This document shows, piece by piece, positions 11,975-23,927 of a stretch of 64,000 bases of DNA. The DNA is from Phaeosaccion multiseriatum (Eukaryota > Ochrophyta, other classes). Made by a program: the position numbers and the translations under genes. A model generated the notes under the pieces. That model searched no databases. It worked only from the letters and a program-made list of their open reading frames with translations, and was not told the origin of the DNA. Numbering within the stretch: the stretch's first letter is position 1; the number at the start of each line of letters is the position of its first letter. The stretch lies in contig OZ218959.1 in assembly GCA_965112735.1 (NCBI GenBank), positions 1,550,001 to 1,614,000 on the forward strand, in the 5' to 3' direction.

Positions 11975-13236
11975 TGCCCCGCGACCTTCCCGCTGCTGCT
12001 TCTCCTCCAGTGTTGCATGTGGAAGCGTACCTCGACGTGATCTGCCCCTTCTGCTTCTTAACCATGGTGAGTGGGGGTGCTGGGACCTTTGGCGTGCACG
12101 TGGCGCGCCTCACTCCCTTCCCCCCCCCTTCTCTCTCTCCATCTCTCCCCGGTGACTCCTCCGTCTCCCTCAGCGCATACTGGAGCACGTCATGGCCGAG
12201 TTTCAGGGCGAAGCGGAGTTTAGAGTGAGTTGGAGGCCCTGGATGATCGCGGCAGATGTGCAGGCAGGGGGTATATCTATGGCAGACTTCGTGGAGCACA
12301 AGTGAGTGAACTCTCTATGGGGGGCTGCAGGGTCAGCCAACACATAGGCCCTTTCCCCTTGCGGGTGGTGCGTAGTCCACGTCTTTTCGGTTGGGCCTGG
12401 AAGGCCTTGTTCCGGAGCTTCCGGTTTTTCACCACAGCGCCGCGGACGATTCACATGCATTCCTCTCCTCTCTCTTCCACCCCACGCACTACTGCACCCA
12501 CCGCCCCCTCAGATACGGCGAGAGAGGACGGCGCCTGTTGGAAGAGCTTCAGAGCAAGAAGGAATCGCCCCTCCACTCGGCCGCTCTGGACGCCGGCGTC
12601 TCCCCGCGGGTGGTCTCCGGGGGCCGGATACACAACACAACTCTCGCGCACCGCTTGTTGGTAGAGGCGGGGGCACAGGGGGGTGCCGAGGTGCAGCACC
12701 GTTGTGGCATGCGGCTGATGGAGGGTCACTTTGAACGCGGCCTGGATCTCGAAGACTTGGCTGTACTCGATGACATTGGGCGCCAAGCTGGGGTGGCCGA
12801 TGTGCGTACCATCTTATCCCGAACTGGTGATTCAGAGACCAAGCCAAAGCAAGGCAGTAGCGGAAGCAGCAGCAGCGGCGGCGGCGGCGGCGCAAGTGGT
12901 GGTGCTGAGGATGATGGTGTTGCCCCCGTGGACATTGCCGCGATGATAGCAGTGGCCAAGTCTCAGCTCGGAGTCCGCGCAGCCCCGCACATTACGCTGC
13001 ACCGGCCCCTCATGCCCCCCATTCGGCACACGCTCATCGGCGCACAACCACCGGCTGCCATCCGGCATTATATCCAGAGCCTGCTCACAGGCACGGCGCC
13101 GAGGCAAGTTGCCGCAATGGGAAAGCTCAAAAGGGAGTTTGAAGGAGGAAGTAGTAGGAGTTGTAGCACCAGCCCTCCTGCTGCTGCTGAGGCTACTCCT
13201 GGTGAGGCGACTGCTCCTGCCAGTGGGCCAAAGGGT

Positions 13237-13277
<41 letters not shown>

Positions 13278-13527
13278 GAGAAGCAGCAGCGGCAAGCATG
13301 TAGCCTACTCCTCCAGCGAGCAGTCCGCGTGGGCAGGAGGGCCAGGGGCGGGAGAGTCAGCACCGAAACCGAGACAACACGACGCGACTTCAGGCCCCCG
13401 GGGCCCACGTCAGCACGACACATGGCAGGACGCGGAACAGCGCCACCATTACCCTTACCAGCGGCATCAGCAACAGAGTCTTGAGCAACCCTACAGCTAC
13501 CACCAACACATGTACTACCACCACCAC

Positions 13528-13569
<42 letters not shown>

Positions 13570-14892
13570 GAGCATGGTCGGCCGCAACTCCTACGAAAGC
13601 GGGCGCGTAGCTCTTTGAGTGGACAGGCTCCAAGCGATGACGACTTTGGTCACTATAGTCGACGAGGACCTGACCCGCCCAGAATCGGCTCTGACTCCCA
13701 GCATTGGCGCGGCGCGGTGACACACGACGGTTGGCCCGCGCAGATGGCTGGGGCTGGAACAGACCCGATGATGATGAGGAGGAGGATGATGCCCTCCTCC
13801 GAGCCCAGGCGAAGCGGATCAGGGGCAGGAGGTAGGGCGGTTGGTGAGCACTACTCCGATCCACTTGCCCCACCGCCACCGCCGCATCTGCCCCACCGGT
13901 CCCACCCACATCAGCCGTACTACACGCATCAGTACCAGCAGGGCCACTACCTTGACCCCCACCCCCCTCCCCCTCCCCACCACCCCCACCACTATCACTA
14001 CCCCTACCCGCCAACGCGTCACGAGGGAGAGAAGCGAGAGCTGTATTACAGGCAGAGGCCCCAGCGGCAGCAGCAGCAGTACCAGAGGCGAGAGGAGAGC
14101 GATGCTCGTAAGAGGAGCCACGAGCACGGTCGCCATCTGCAGCAGCAGGACAAGGAGCACCAACACGACCACCGCCTGCCGTCCGGGGCGCAGCAGCGCT
14201 TCTCAGCCCCGCCCTCGGGGGCCCTTGCTTCTTCACACAGGTCGCCGCTGACTCGGCAGCACCAGCAGAAGCAGCAGGAGGAGAAGGAGGGGGAGGGGGA
14301 AGGGGAGGGGGGCAAGCAGGAGGAAGAGGAAGATAGACCGGTCACTCGCAACTTGCATCGGGACAGCTCTACCCGGAGTATGTTTAGCGCAGCGACGACT
14401 CACAGCTGCCCCAGCAGTCCAGAGTACGACAACACGCCAACAACAACAGGCACAAGCACCACTCAGCAACGGGAGGGGGAACAGCAGCCAGTGTCGAGGG
14501 GCCCTCGACCGGCGGGCCTGCCCGGAATCAGTGGCAGCGGCCGCTCTTCGCCCCCAGCGCCCACGCCACCGCCGCAATCAGAAGGGGGGTCGGGTGGGAA
14601 TGGCGGGATCAAGAAGGGAAGAGAGGGCAAAGTGAGAGACCCTCCGACAAAGAGCGGCAGCAGTAGCGACAAGTTTGGGATGGCAGCGCTGGTTACGCAT
14701 TCTGCCCGGGTGTCTTCACTCTCACCACCGAAGAAGAAACGATCAGGACCAGAGGTCAGCAAGGAACAGGAGCCCCCCCCCCCCCCAAATAGACGGGTAC
14801 GACGGCACTATCCTCTGTTGCTGCGGCTGCTACTGCTGCTCCTGGCTGCTGCTTTCCTTCCACTTTTTAATTTACCCCAACCACACCATTGA
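11896..14892 (+). CDS. DsbA/FrnE-like thioredoxin-fold protein with long low-complexity tail
   Basis: Three exons (11896-12066, 12174-12301, 12513-14892) give about 892 residues. A poly-Gln N-terminus is followed by YLDVICPFCF with the redox pair C50-P-F-C53. Then come FRVSWRPWMI, YGERGRRLLEEL, an NTTLAHRLL motif typical of the helical insertion, and HFERGLDLEDLAVL. This order matches the DSBA-like family that includes FrnE and 2-hydroxychromene-2-carboxylate isomerase, proteins of about 220 residues. The fold ends near residue 200. The other roughly 690 residues are Ser, Gln, His, Pro and Glu repeats and resemble a disordered nuclear or condensate-type region. No signal peptide is seen, so a cytosolic or nuclear redox role is more likely than periplasm-like disulfide formation. 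That is inference. The tail ends in a Leu-rich segment (LLLRLLLLLLAAAF) that could insert in a membrane, if translated as drawn. Confidence 0.85.
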
Positions 14893-15155
14893 TTTGGATT
14901 TGGAAAGGTTACAATTAGTTGTTTTTATGAATAAATAGAAAGATGTTGATGAGAAGATGGAGGATGAAATCGCGGATGTGGGTCCTCGCCTCTCCGACAA
15001 AAGATCGAAGAATGCCACTATATTTCGTTAGAATAGTGGATGAGTAATGAACCGATGCTCTGGTCGATCCAGAAACTCAAGAGAGTGCCGTAGCATGCTG
15101 GTGGAGCTCTTGTCTGAATACGTGCCCACCGACTGCCATCCTCGCCGTGCCAATG
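14893..15155. other. Convergent 3' spacer with polyadenylation-type sequence
   Basis: AATAAA-like sequence (GAATAAATAG near 14929) follows the DsbA-like stop. No gene is seen in the rest, which separates two converging genes. Confidence 0.5.
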
Positions 15156-17297
15156 TCATCCACTGCCGTCCTGCTGCAGCAGCTGCTGCTGGAGCTCGCA
15201 CAGGAGACGCGCTTCTCGCTCGAGAAGTTGCCGCTGGCGCTCCACTCGAAGGAGCAGGAGAGGCACCCTGGCGGCCCCACCAGTCGAGGAGCAGCAAGAG
15301 CAGGAGGACGGAGACGACGAGACGCACACACTAGCGCCGTGCATCAAGCTCCTCGCCGCCGGAAAGACGTTCTCCTCCTCCTCCTCCACCTCCTGCTCCT
15401 CCTCCTTCTCCTCCTCCTCCTCCTCCTGCTCCTCCTCCTCCTGCTCCTCCTCCTTCTCCTCCTCCTCCTCCTCCTCCTCCTCCTCCTCCTCCCCCTCCTC
15501 CTCCTCCTCCTCCTCCTCCTCCTCCCCTTTCTCCATCTGTCGCGCAAGTGGATAAATCCTTGTGCCACAAGTAGCAGCATTGCTCCCCACTGACTCTGGG
15601 GGAGCTGGAGCTGCTGCCACCCTCCTGTCCTCGCTCCCAAAGCGGTCAACTTGCTGCTCTTGCCCTTGCATGGCCACCCACGCATCAAAGGTTTGAGGAA
15701 AGTGTGGGCCCTGACCGCCGCCCCCCCCTGGACCAGGGGCACCTGTCATCTGCTCCAAAAGTTCCAGCAGCGGCCTCTCTTCTCCCCTCCATTCGTCCCC
15801 TCCATCTTCCCTCCCTCCCCCACCAGTAGTAGTTGCAGTCTCTCGCCTGCTGGCGGACAGAGCCTCGACGGCGTCCACAAGCAAATCGTTCACAGAAGCA
15901 CTTCGTTCCCTCTCTTCTCTCTGATTATCACCCCTGTCTTCCGTCCTCATCGCGATCTCTTCATCATCCTCAGAGCAGCTGCGTCTGATTAGAGACGCCT
16001 CCATCTCCTCCATTGCCTTCATGGGTTTGTCATGCCAGAATGTCGGACAGGCAAAGAAGGGTCGGGCGCTGGTGAGGTGGGTCCTTCTGAAGTAAAATAC
16101 AGATGTGAGCGTGCGCAAACAGTTCCAGCCCTCCTCCGTAGAAAATGGAACCAACCAACCCGACCCGACTTGCTCGAAATAGATAGATGGATAGGGAGAG
16201 AGAGAGAGAGTCCTTTGTTCAGTGCATAGAGTGCTATCTCTCGCTCCGTCACTACTCACCTCAAGCGTTCTTTGCAAGTCCTGGAGAAGAAGGCCAGAAG
16301 ACTCTTCTTCGCTGCCACGCCTCCCCTCTTCCTTTTGGCAAGCCCCTCCTCCCCCCATGGGGCTCGATATTAGGGTCGACAAGTTTGGTAGCCCCATACC
16401 GTGCGTCTCGTTCACAATGTCGTCGTCGTCGTCGTCCTCCTCCTCCTCCTCCTCCTCCTGCTCTTGCTCTCGCTCCTCGGCCTCTCCGCCACTCTCCAGT
16501 CCCTGCCTCTCATGGTCAACATCACTGAAGGAAGAGGACGCAGCAGAGAGCGCCGCCAGGTCGCTTGCGAAGCTTCGCCCCCACTCCTGCTCCCCGTCTC
16601 GTGCTGCTCGTCTCTCCTCCTGACTAGTCCGCACCTGCTCCTCCTCCGTAGGCGTGACTGGTCTGTTATCCAGGAGCGTCAAGCCCGGCAGACTCTTCAA
16701 AACGTGCATACGATAGCCCTGGGCCCGTGTGAGTGAGTTTAGGCGTAAGTCTAGCACAGACAGAAAGGGCAACGACTGTAGCAAAAGGAACAACAAGCGG
16801 GGGGGGGGGGCGAGACGGTAGGAAGAGGCATGAGGCGCAGGACAAGCTCTACCAAATTTCTCTCTTGCGTGGGGCGGACACAGGCTCAAGAATAAAACCA
16901 ACCCACCAACCTGATCTACATACCTTCAATCTGTCGACTTCCGCTCGCCTGATCCGGTTAAAGTACAGATTGAGGTGCTCCAACCCTGCCGCATACTCAA
17001 TGCCTATGCTCCGGGATACGAGGCAAAGAAAGGGAAGGTCTTGGTTGGAAGTACTCCGACTCACAGAGCAACGTCCATTCCCGTTCTCCCGCCTTCTCTG
17101 TTGCTATGCTCTCTCGTGCCCCGCTCCTTACCTGCGAGGGACTGGAGGGAGTTCCTGCTGAGGTCGAGCCAAACGAGGGCTGCATAGCCGCGGAGTGTGT
17201 CCCCGAGACACCTGAGTGATTGCTTCTGCAAGTCAAGCGATAGGGTGGCGCCCTTCTCAACATAGTCCCTCGTGAGTGCATCAGCAGGGGCGCGCAT
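15156..17297 (-). CDS. CEP72-like leucine-rich-repeat centrosomal/basal-body protein
   Basis: Exons on the minus strand: 17297-17132, 17003-16924, 16775-16260, then 16016-15156. The N-terminus holds three LRRs: LVWLDLSRNSLQSLAGIEY, LEHLNLYFNRI, and FLSVLDLRLNSL. A capping segment, YRMHVLKSLPGLTLLDNRPV, follows. Spacing and wording follow animal CEP72/LRRC36 closely, notably the LDLSRNSL, LNLYYN and LDDRPV landmarks as I remember them. CEP72 works at centriolar satellites and the ciliary base; that role is transferred by similarity. The rest is acidic, with poly-Glu runs from GAG repeats (complement of TCC at 15366-15530) and a coiled C-terminus. The junction into the last exon is uncertain: the obvious acceptor near 16095 leads to a stop, so I chose the in-frame AG at 16017. 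An upstream in-frame ATG at 17360 could extend the protein by 21 residues. Confidence 0.65.
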
Positions 17298-17421
17298 CTT
17301 TGGAAGAAGAGAAGGGAGATGGAGAAGGAGGGGATGAGGGAGGAGAAGAGAGTAAGTCAACGAATTTTGAATTCCCCGGCTTCATTTCCTCCCCTCTTCT
17401 TCATTAGAGAGAGAGAGAGCT
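17298..17421. promoter_or_regulatory. Bidirectional promoter interval, CEP72-like / UDG
   Basis: Only 124 bp separate the divergent ATGs. There is no TATA box. A GA-rich tract (17301-17354) and a CTTCATT..AGAGAGAG segment lie between the two starts. Confidence 0.45.
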
Positions 17422-18949
17422 ATGACGCAACGAAGCATGTCCGCCTTCCTCAAGGGGGTGGCACCATCCGCAGGATCCGGGTCAGGAGGTGGATCAAGAG
17501 CAGGAGCAGCAGTGGCTGCAGCGGCACCACAGGTGGCCCTGCCAACACGAGGAAAGAGGACCTACCCCATCGGAGCAAAGGCTGGGGGAGAGAACGACAA
17601 TGATGAGCGGCCAGACTTCTCTCGTCTGAAGAAGAGGGCTCTCATCAGGACCGCAGCCGCCTCCATCACAGAAAGCAATAGCAGCGAAAGCAGCACCAGC
17701 ACCAGCACCACCAGCACAAGCTCGGGAGGAGCAGCAGGAGTAGGGGACATCGATATGGGTGGAATGGAAATTACGGACCCTGCCTGGAAAGCGGCTCTAG
17801 AGAAAGAGATGAACAAGTCCTACTTCAAAAACTTGGTCAAGTTCGTCAACAAGGAGAGGAAGAAGGCCAAGGTGTACCCGCCGCCAGAGATGGTCTTCAA
17901 CGCCCTCAATGCTTGCCCTTTGGATGACGTCAAGGTCGTCGTGCTCGGCCAGGTAAGGCCCAAGCAACACTGCACAGATGTAGGGGGGGGGGGGGGGAGC
18001 TTAGGCGACTCACTCTTGTGTTTTTGTTTTTGTTGTTGTCTCGCTTGCGAATATCAACAGGACCCATACCACGGTCCGGGGCAGGCCCACGGTCTATCCT
18101 TCAGCGTGTTGCCGGGCGTCGCTCAGCCTCCCAGTTTGAGGAATATGATCAAAGAGGCTGTGAGTTGCTGCGGTATCACCCCGACGAAGGAGGGCACGCT
18201 GACATCCTGGTGCAATCAGGGAGTCCTCCTCCTCAACACCGTCTTGACAGTCGAGGCGGGAAAGGCCAACTCGCACAAGAAGAAGGGGTGGGAAACGTTC
18301 ACGGACACGATAGTGCGGATATTGAACAAGGTGATTGATGAATGAGTGTGGGGGCGAGAGAGGGAGGAGGAGTGGCGAGGGGGGAGGGAGAGAGAAGGAG
18401 GAGGGGAACGGGATGAGGCGGTTTGTCACCTATGATGATGTCGGGCAGTGCTTCTGAGGAGTAAGCTGCACGCCTGCGTTATCCTCGCATGGTAACCCAT
18501 TGAAGCGGGCGGGCTCATGTAGACTCACAGTAGGGGAGGGGGGCTGGCCCCGAAGAGGCCGACAAGAGCCCGCTGCCCCCACCTTCTGGCCACTTGTCCT
18601 GACCCCCCTCGCCCTGACATGTGTTCCTTTCCTACGCGCCTGGCTCTGTGGTGTCTCTCTGCCGCCTGCTGCTCGCTCTCTCTCTCTTCTCTCCTCTCTC
18701 CCCCCCCCCTCGCAGCGCGAGAGGCCCATCGTGTTTCTTCTGTGGGGCAAGCCCAGCCAGGAGAAGGGCTCCAGCATCAACCGCAGCAAGCACTGTGTAA
18801 TCACCACGTCTCACCCCTCCCCCTTGGGAGCCACCAAGACCAACGAGCCCTTCACGGGCTCTCGTTGCTTTGCGAGGGCTAACGAGAAGTTGGAGGAGTG
18901 GGACGTCGATCCCATCGACTGGAACCTGTCGAAGCTTTCCCTCAAGTAG
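17422..18949 (+). CDS. UNG: Uracil-DNA glycosylase (family 1), nuclear form
   Basis: Removes uracil from DNA to begin base-excision repair. Exons 17422-17952, 18061-18330 and 18716-18949 give 344 residues, all joins in phase 0. The water-activating loop GQDPYHGPGQAHGLSFSV straddles the first intron (catalytic Asp178). LLNTVLTVEAGKANSHKKKGWETFTD carries the uracil-specificity Asn. HPSPLGA is the minor-groove loop with catalytic His300. The N-terminal extension of about 125 residues begins MTQRSMSAFL, where residues 3-10 fit a degenerate PCNA-binding box (Q-x-x-M-x-x-F-L). Human nuclear UNG2 has a similar box at the same place, which argues for a replication-linked nuclear enzyme. Ser/Thr-rich low complexity fills the linker. 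All key catalytic residues are present. Confidence 0.97.
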
Positions 18950-19525
18950 TAGTTCGGGGATTTAAAAAAAATAAATAAAAATTACGGGGCCGAGTCCCGC
19001 AAGGGCGTTTCCTCGGGCCGAAACTTGGGGGCTGCGGGATTTCGTCAATAGTACAACGTGGTGCCTTCGCTACGCTCAGGCAGGAAGAAGAAAGGTGGAA
19101 GAAAGGAAACGCGGGTGGTGGGCAAGGCCCGCGTGCGGGAGATGTGCCTGTCGCTCAGTCAGTCAGTCACTCAGTCTTTATTGAACGACTCACTCACTCA
19201 GTCACTCAATGTGTCAGCCAGTCAGTCTTGTCAGTAATCAGTCAATCAGGCAGTCAGTCAATCAGGCAGTCAGACAGTGTTGTAGCTACAGTGGAGAGAG
19301 GAGGGGGGGAATAATCCAAAGGTACTTTAACACTCCAAACTGCCCCCGATAAATTTTTTGGACGAACTCCGCAGAGAGAGAGAAGCGCTATAGCTCTTCG
19401 TGTAGCTCTTTGAGATGCCTACCGACACATGGTCTTTCGGCTTTCATCGCTTTTTCCCTTCCTTACAATTGTACTTGTCAGCATTTCTGCAACAGCACTT
19501 CCCCTTGCCGCCCCAAAAAAAAGGT
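18950..19525. other. Spacer after UDG with CAGT-type repeats
   Basis: AATAAATAAA follows the stop closely and probably serves polyadenylation. A GC-rich stretch (18986-19040) is not a recognisable RNA gene. TCAGTCAGTCA-type direct repeats occupy 19153-19280. A 73-codon frame at 19429 has a hydrophobic start but runs into the tandem repeat, so I do not call it. Confidence 0.5.
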
Positions 19526-19872
19526 ATTACGTAAGACGCGACGGTTACAAAAGTTCCCGGGCCACGGGCGTTAGTAGGCGGCGAGGCCCCGCAACAAACA
19601 GGACACTCTGCCCTTTGTCAAAGAGCTGCGCTCAATCTAGGATTACGTAAGACGCGACGGTTACAAAAGTTCCCGGGCCACGGGCGTTAGTAGGCGGCGA
19701 GGCCCCGCAACAAACAGGACACTCTGCCCTTTGTCAAAGAGCTGCGCTCAATCTAGGATTACGTAAGACGCGACGGTTACAAAAGTTCCCGGGCCACGGG
19801 CGTTAGTAGGCGGCGAGGCCCCGCAACAAACAGGACACTCTGCCCTTTCTCAAAGAGCTGCGCTCAATCTAC
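19526..19872 (+). repeat. 116-bp unit repeated three times
   Basis: Units start at 19526, 19642 and 19758 with the palindrome-like ATTACGTAAGACGCG and end with GCTGCGCTCAATCTA. Copies are almost identical; the third has TTTCTCAAAG where the others have TTTGTCAAAG. The array lies 160 bp before the first exon of membrane gene A and does not resemble the AT- or GA-rich repeats elsewhere. Confidence 0.95.
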
Positions 19873-20030
19873 TACTTACTGGCTGGGGGGATTGAATTAG
19901 CAGCATAAGTCTGCGGCGTCAGCCGCGAAGAGTCTGCATGGTGAGAAGAAAACACCAACACCACCAGGACCTTACGGAAGAGAGAAGTGATATTCCAGGG
20001 GGTGTCCCCGGGTCCCTCCACTGATTCAGG

Positions 20031-21353
20031 ATGCATAAAGACGCCTGCACAGAGGACTACGAATGCGATGTGGAAACTCTTTGCACCGAAGGTAACGAGG
20101 AGTGGGTGAGGGAAGAGGAGGAGGAGGAGGAGGAGGAGGAGGAGGAGGAGGAGGAGGAGGAGGAGGAGGAGGAGGAGGAGGAGTTGTGGTTGTACTAGGG
20201 AAGAAGCAAGGCAACTCAACTCTTCTATCCTAACTTGCTGCTTGTGTCTCGCCCGTCCTTCTCCGCCATCTCGCCCATCTACAGGAGGACTGTGCGCGTG
20301 CTTCGCCGGCTGGGGAGAAGTAGGTGGGTGCGGAAGAATGCCTAGATTTTTGGACACCTGTTAACCCTCTGCACGTGGCTGTCCCTTTCATTGGTCTTCC
20401 CCTCCCCCCCGTCTCCCTTTCTCGCGCTACTGGCTGCTTGCTTCTCAGATGGAGACTGTAAGGAGCGGAGCTGGCAGAGCTGGCTGGTGGGCATCTTCAT
20501 GGTGGCACAGGCCATCCGAGTGGGGCTTCTTTTACTGAACTCCTCGCTCGGGCTTGTCAAGCTCACGAAGGACTCCCAGCAGATTGCGCCGTCGGTCAAA
20601 AGGACGGCCTACTTCGTTGTGCTTGCTTCGAGCCTCATGTGCTGTAACTACATCTTCATCTGCTTGTCCGCGATGAGGCTCATTTCGTACTGGACATTTA
20701 TGAAGTACAAGGTGTACCTGATATCTGTCACGGAAGTGTTCTGGCTACTGCCCCCCGCAACAGTTTTTACCGGTGGGTGGGTGGGTGGGTGGGTGGGTGT
20801 GTGATTTGCACGGGACGGGCCGGAGGAAGATAGGCTTGCGGGAAGGGATGATTGGGGCTTCCGCGTGATTCAGCCGGTGTCCTACCTGACTGCCAGGCAG
20901 CCGACGCTTACTCCTGCCCCGTACCACTGGACTTTTCCCTTTCTTGCTCTCTGCCACGTCATACGCCATGCTCCCTCACGTACCTACATACGTACTTACA
21001 CACATACATACATGCAGTCTGGATCGATCTCGCCAATGCCACTGCGGTTAGGAGCAGGATGAAGAGACAGCTCCGACGCTCCAAATTCGTCATCAATGGC
21101 GGCATGGTGGCTCTCTTACTAGCCATGGTTGTGTGCATAGAACAAGACCGGCCTGACTTGGTCCACTTACTGCGTCTCTTTGGGGTGGGGGTGATTCTGA
21201 TGATGTGCCTCATCGGCTCCAATAAGCTCCTAAAAAAACTGAATGAGGGCGACAAGGTGAGAAGACAAAGGCCAGAGACAAGCGAGGAGGCGAGGACGGA
21301 GTGACTTGCATGTAGAATGTAGGCTGGGGCTAGGGGTGGTTGGCTCTCTCTTC

Positions 21354-21410
<57 letters not shown>

Positions 21411-22334
21411 TCTCTTGACATGGGAGGTACTTGTTGCACCAGCCAGTCCAGACAGTCCACGAGTCCAGCGAGTGGAGCACCTCCTTGCTGGCGTCCTGAC
21501 ACGCCTGCCTCCTTTACTGGTACCTACCATACCATCGGCGCGTCGCTTTCGCCCCCCTTTCACCTCACTCCCCTGCCATTCACTGCATCTCTCTCTTTCT
21601 CTCTGCGATAGGGGCAGCGAAGTGAGAAGGTGGCGTCGACAAGCGAGTCCGTGAAAGAAGCCGCAACCAAGGTTAGAGTGGTGTGTGTTGGGACAAGAGT
21701 CATATAGGATGAAGATCAGCATGTACATATGCATGCAAACGCACACACACGCACACACACGCACACACATACACACATACACACGCACGCACGTAAACCT
21801 GCCACCCTCCTCGTAAAAAGATGTTTGACGCTTCCCATGGCCCCTGCCGTCCTGAATTGCGTGCTGCCTCTGTGACTGCTCCCTGCCTCACCCCCCTCAA
21901 CCCCTTGCCCGATTCGCTCTTTGCACTTCTTGCCCCACCACCCGCCCCTACAGATGGGACTGCGGGCTTGGTACTCCATCCTCGGCCTCATGACAGGGGC
22001 GGCCGCACTGACGAGGGTGCAAGGCGCTGGGAACATGTACATCCTCGGCCTCCTCGTATCTACGTACTCCGAAGTCAGCCTCATCAAGGGCACCTTCACT
22101 TATATTCAGGTGGGTGGGTATGACGTGGGCATGGCGACAAGCCTTGGGTGAAGACGTGTACAATCCCCCAGTCTCAGCTGCGTCCACCCTATGCGGCCTT
22201 CAATATCTTTCGTCGCTTATCTATTCCCCTCCTCCTCCTCCTCCTCCTCCTCCTCCTCCTCCTCCTCCTCCTCCTCCTCCTCCTCCTCCTCCTCCTCCTC
22301 CTCCTCCTCCTCGCCTTCTTTCTTCCTGCTTCTT

Positions 22335-22379
<45 letters not shown>

Positions 22380-23331
22380 TACTACTACTACTCCTTATTC
22401 CTTAATTACTACTACCCAAACACAGATCTTCCTCAAGAGCGAGTTTGACGTCGGCGGTAGCGTGCTGCACTGCCTCTACTACCTCATCCCCTCCCTCTTG
22501 AAGCGATGCAAGGACACCAAGCCTGTACAAACCGCCTTGAACAACTATGCAAAGTGGGACCACGATCGCCACAAAAAGATTGGCCGCCTCGTTCGCCTCC
22601 AGGACTTTAGCGAATCAAGAACCGGGGGGAGTGTAAGCAATGACTCGGCAAACGGAGACTCTGTCGTTGTCGTGGCCTCTCCAGACTCTGCCGCCGAGGA
22701 AACCAAAGTGCACGAGGAAGCTGCTGCTGCTGCTGCTATTGTTGTTGCGGCTGCCCGAAAAGCGGCGCGAACGGCGACATCGAGACACCTCGTTGTGCCT
22801 ATGTCAGAGACGGACGAGGAGGACCTACTAGAAGGAGGAGGAGGAGGAGGGTTCCCTGCCGCCCCTGCCAGTACCCACAGAGGCCGATCCGTGAGTCGAA
22901 GCGGCACCTTGGGTGGTACCGGTGGTCGAGGTCGCTCAGCCTTGAGTAGAACCAACACGTATGGCGTGCATCACCGTCAACAGGACTCGTACTCACAATT
23001 GGCGGCAGGCACCCCCGCTTCTGTCTTGCACGCGGATAAGAGGAAGAATATGTCTCGTGCACATACGTATGGCAGCGGCGCGGCTGGCCAAGAGGGTCCG
23101 AGTCGCTTTGCACAGCTCCAGCGACACGCTACTGAAGCGCTGGCCATCGGGCCGAGACAAAGCAATCGAGTGGTCCCCATAGATGCTGCAGGTGCTGACC
23201 TCTTTAGCGCTCCTCTCCTCTATGAGGAGAGCGAGGGGGACACATCGGATACGAGGGAGGACCAAAAGGGGCAGCAGCTTATAGTGAAAGAGCAGGAGGA
23301 GGAGGAGGAGGAGGAAATGGAAGAGGCGTAG
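20031..23331 (+). CDS. Multi-pass membrane protein A with Cys-rich N-terminus (paralogue of B)
   Basis: Seven exons: 20031-20091, 20285-20323, 20449-20772, 21018-21256, 21612-21671, 21954-22109, 22426-23331; about 594 residues. The N-terminus is Cys-rich (CTEDYECDVETLC then CACFAGWG..DGDC), with EGF-like spacing that suggests a luminal or extracellular module. Then follow about six hydrophobic segments: LVGIFMVAQAIRVGLLLL, AYFVVLASSLMCCNYIF, a LISVTEVFWLLPPATVFT helix, VALLLAMVV, GVGVILMMCLIG and a less hydrophobic AWYSILGLMTGAAAL. A cytosolic tail rich in Ser, Glu and RGR follows. No signal peptide is evident. The gene matches 53903-57184 along its whole core. I do not recognise the family. 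The first two small exons rest on splice phase and on the match to paralogue B. GGA, CCT and ACT repeats expand several introns. Confidence 0.75.
22226..22391 (+). repeat. CCT then ACT triplet arrays in membrane A intron 6
   Basis: About 28 CCT triplets (22228-22312) are followed by an ACT array (22334-22392). They fill the intron before the last exon. Confidence 0.9.
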
Positions 23332-23927
23332 GAGGAGGAGGAGGAGGAGCAGCAAGAGAGCAGGAGGTGATGGAAGAGGCGTGGGAAAACGAGGAATAGA
23401 AGAGGACGAGGAAAGAACAGCGCCACGGGGAGCTGCAGAAGAAGGCCACGGAAGAAGGAAAAGATCGGGAGGAAGGCCGAGACATTGGATATAGCTACTC
23501 TCTCTCTCTGTGTGTGTGTGTGCGCGCGCGTGTGTGTGTGTGCGTGCAAGGGAAGAGCTGATTGTCCGACAAATGACATGATTTACAACAAGAGGGGCGG
23601 GTCCGGTAAGCGGCTGACAGCATAAAGAGAAGGGGTGGGGTTTGATATTAATACCTAAAAGGAGGAGGAGTGAAAGATAATCACAAGGTGTGGCGCCACA
23701 CCACACTCGCACCACACACAGGGGACAGAAGGGGAATTGGGAGAGGGAAGAAAACAATAATTCAGTTATTGTATGTACCATGAGAGGGAAGAAACAAGAG
23801 AATAAACAAAAATTCATTTGTGGTAAAAAGTATATTGATACAGTACAATGTACTACGAAGTACAAAAGGGAGGAGGGGAAGGAAGGATGGGATGGGCTCA
23901 GGCCAGCGCCGCCCCTCTACGGGACTC
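23332..23927. other. Convergent spacer between membrane A and CobW genes
   Basis: No gene is seen. The DNA holds GAGGAG repeats (23332-23350), a GT/GC dinucleotide run (23510-23545) and an AT-richer stretch (23640-23860) with AATAAACAAA that may hold 3' processing signals of both genes. Confidence 0.5.

Noticed and set aside
16017-16095. Acceptor at about 16095 for the CEP72-like last exon
   Set aside because: The splice is attractive (TTTACTTCAG) but phase 0 reading reaches a stop after 18 codons. It remains possible as a short isoform.
19526-19872. Tandem RNA genes such as 5S rRNA
   Set aside because: The 116-bp unit has a 5S-like length but I could not find the 5S internal promoter or its conserved stems; left as an unassigned repeat.
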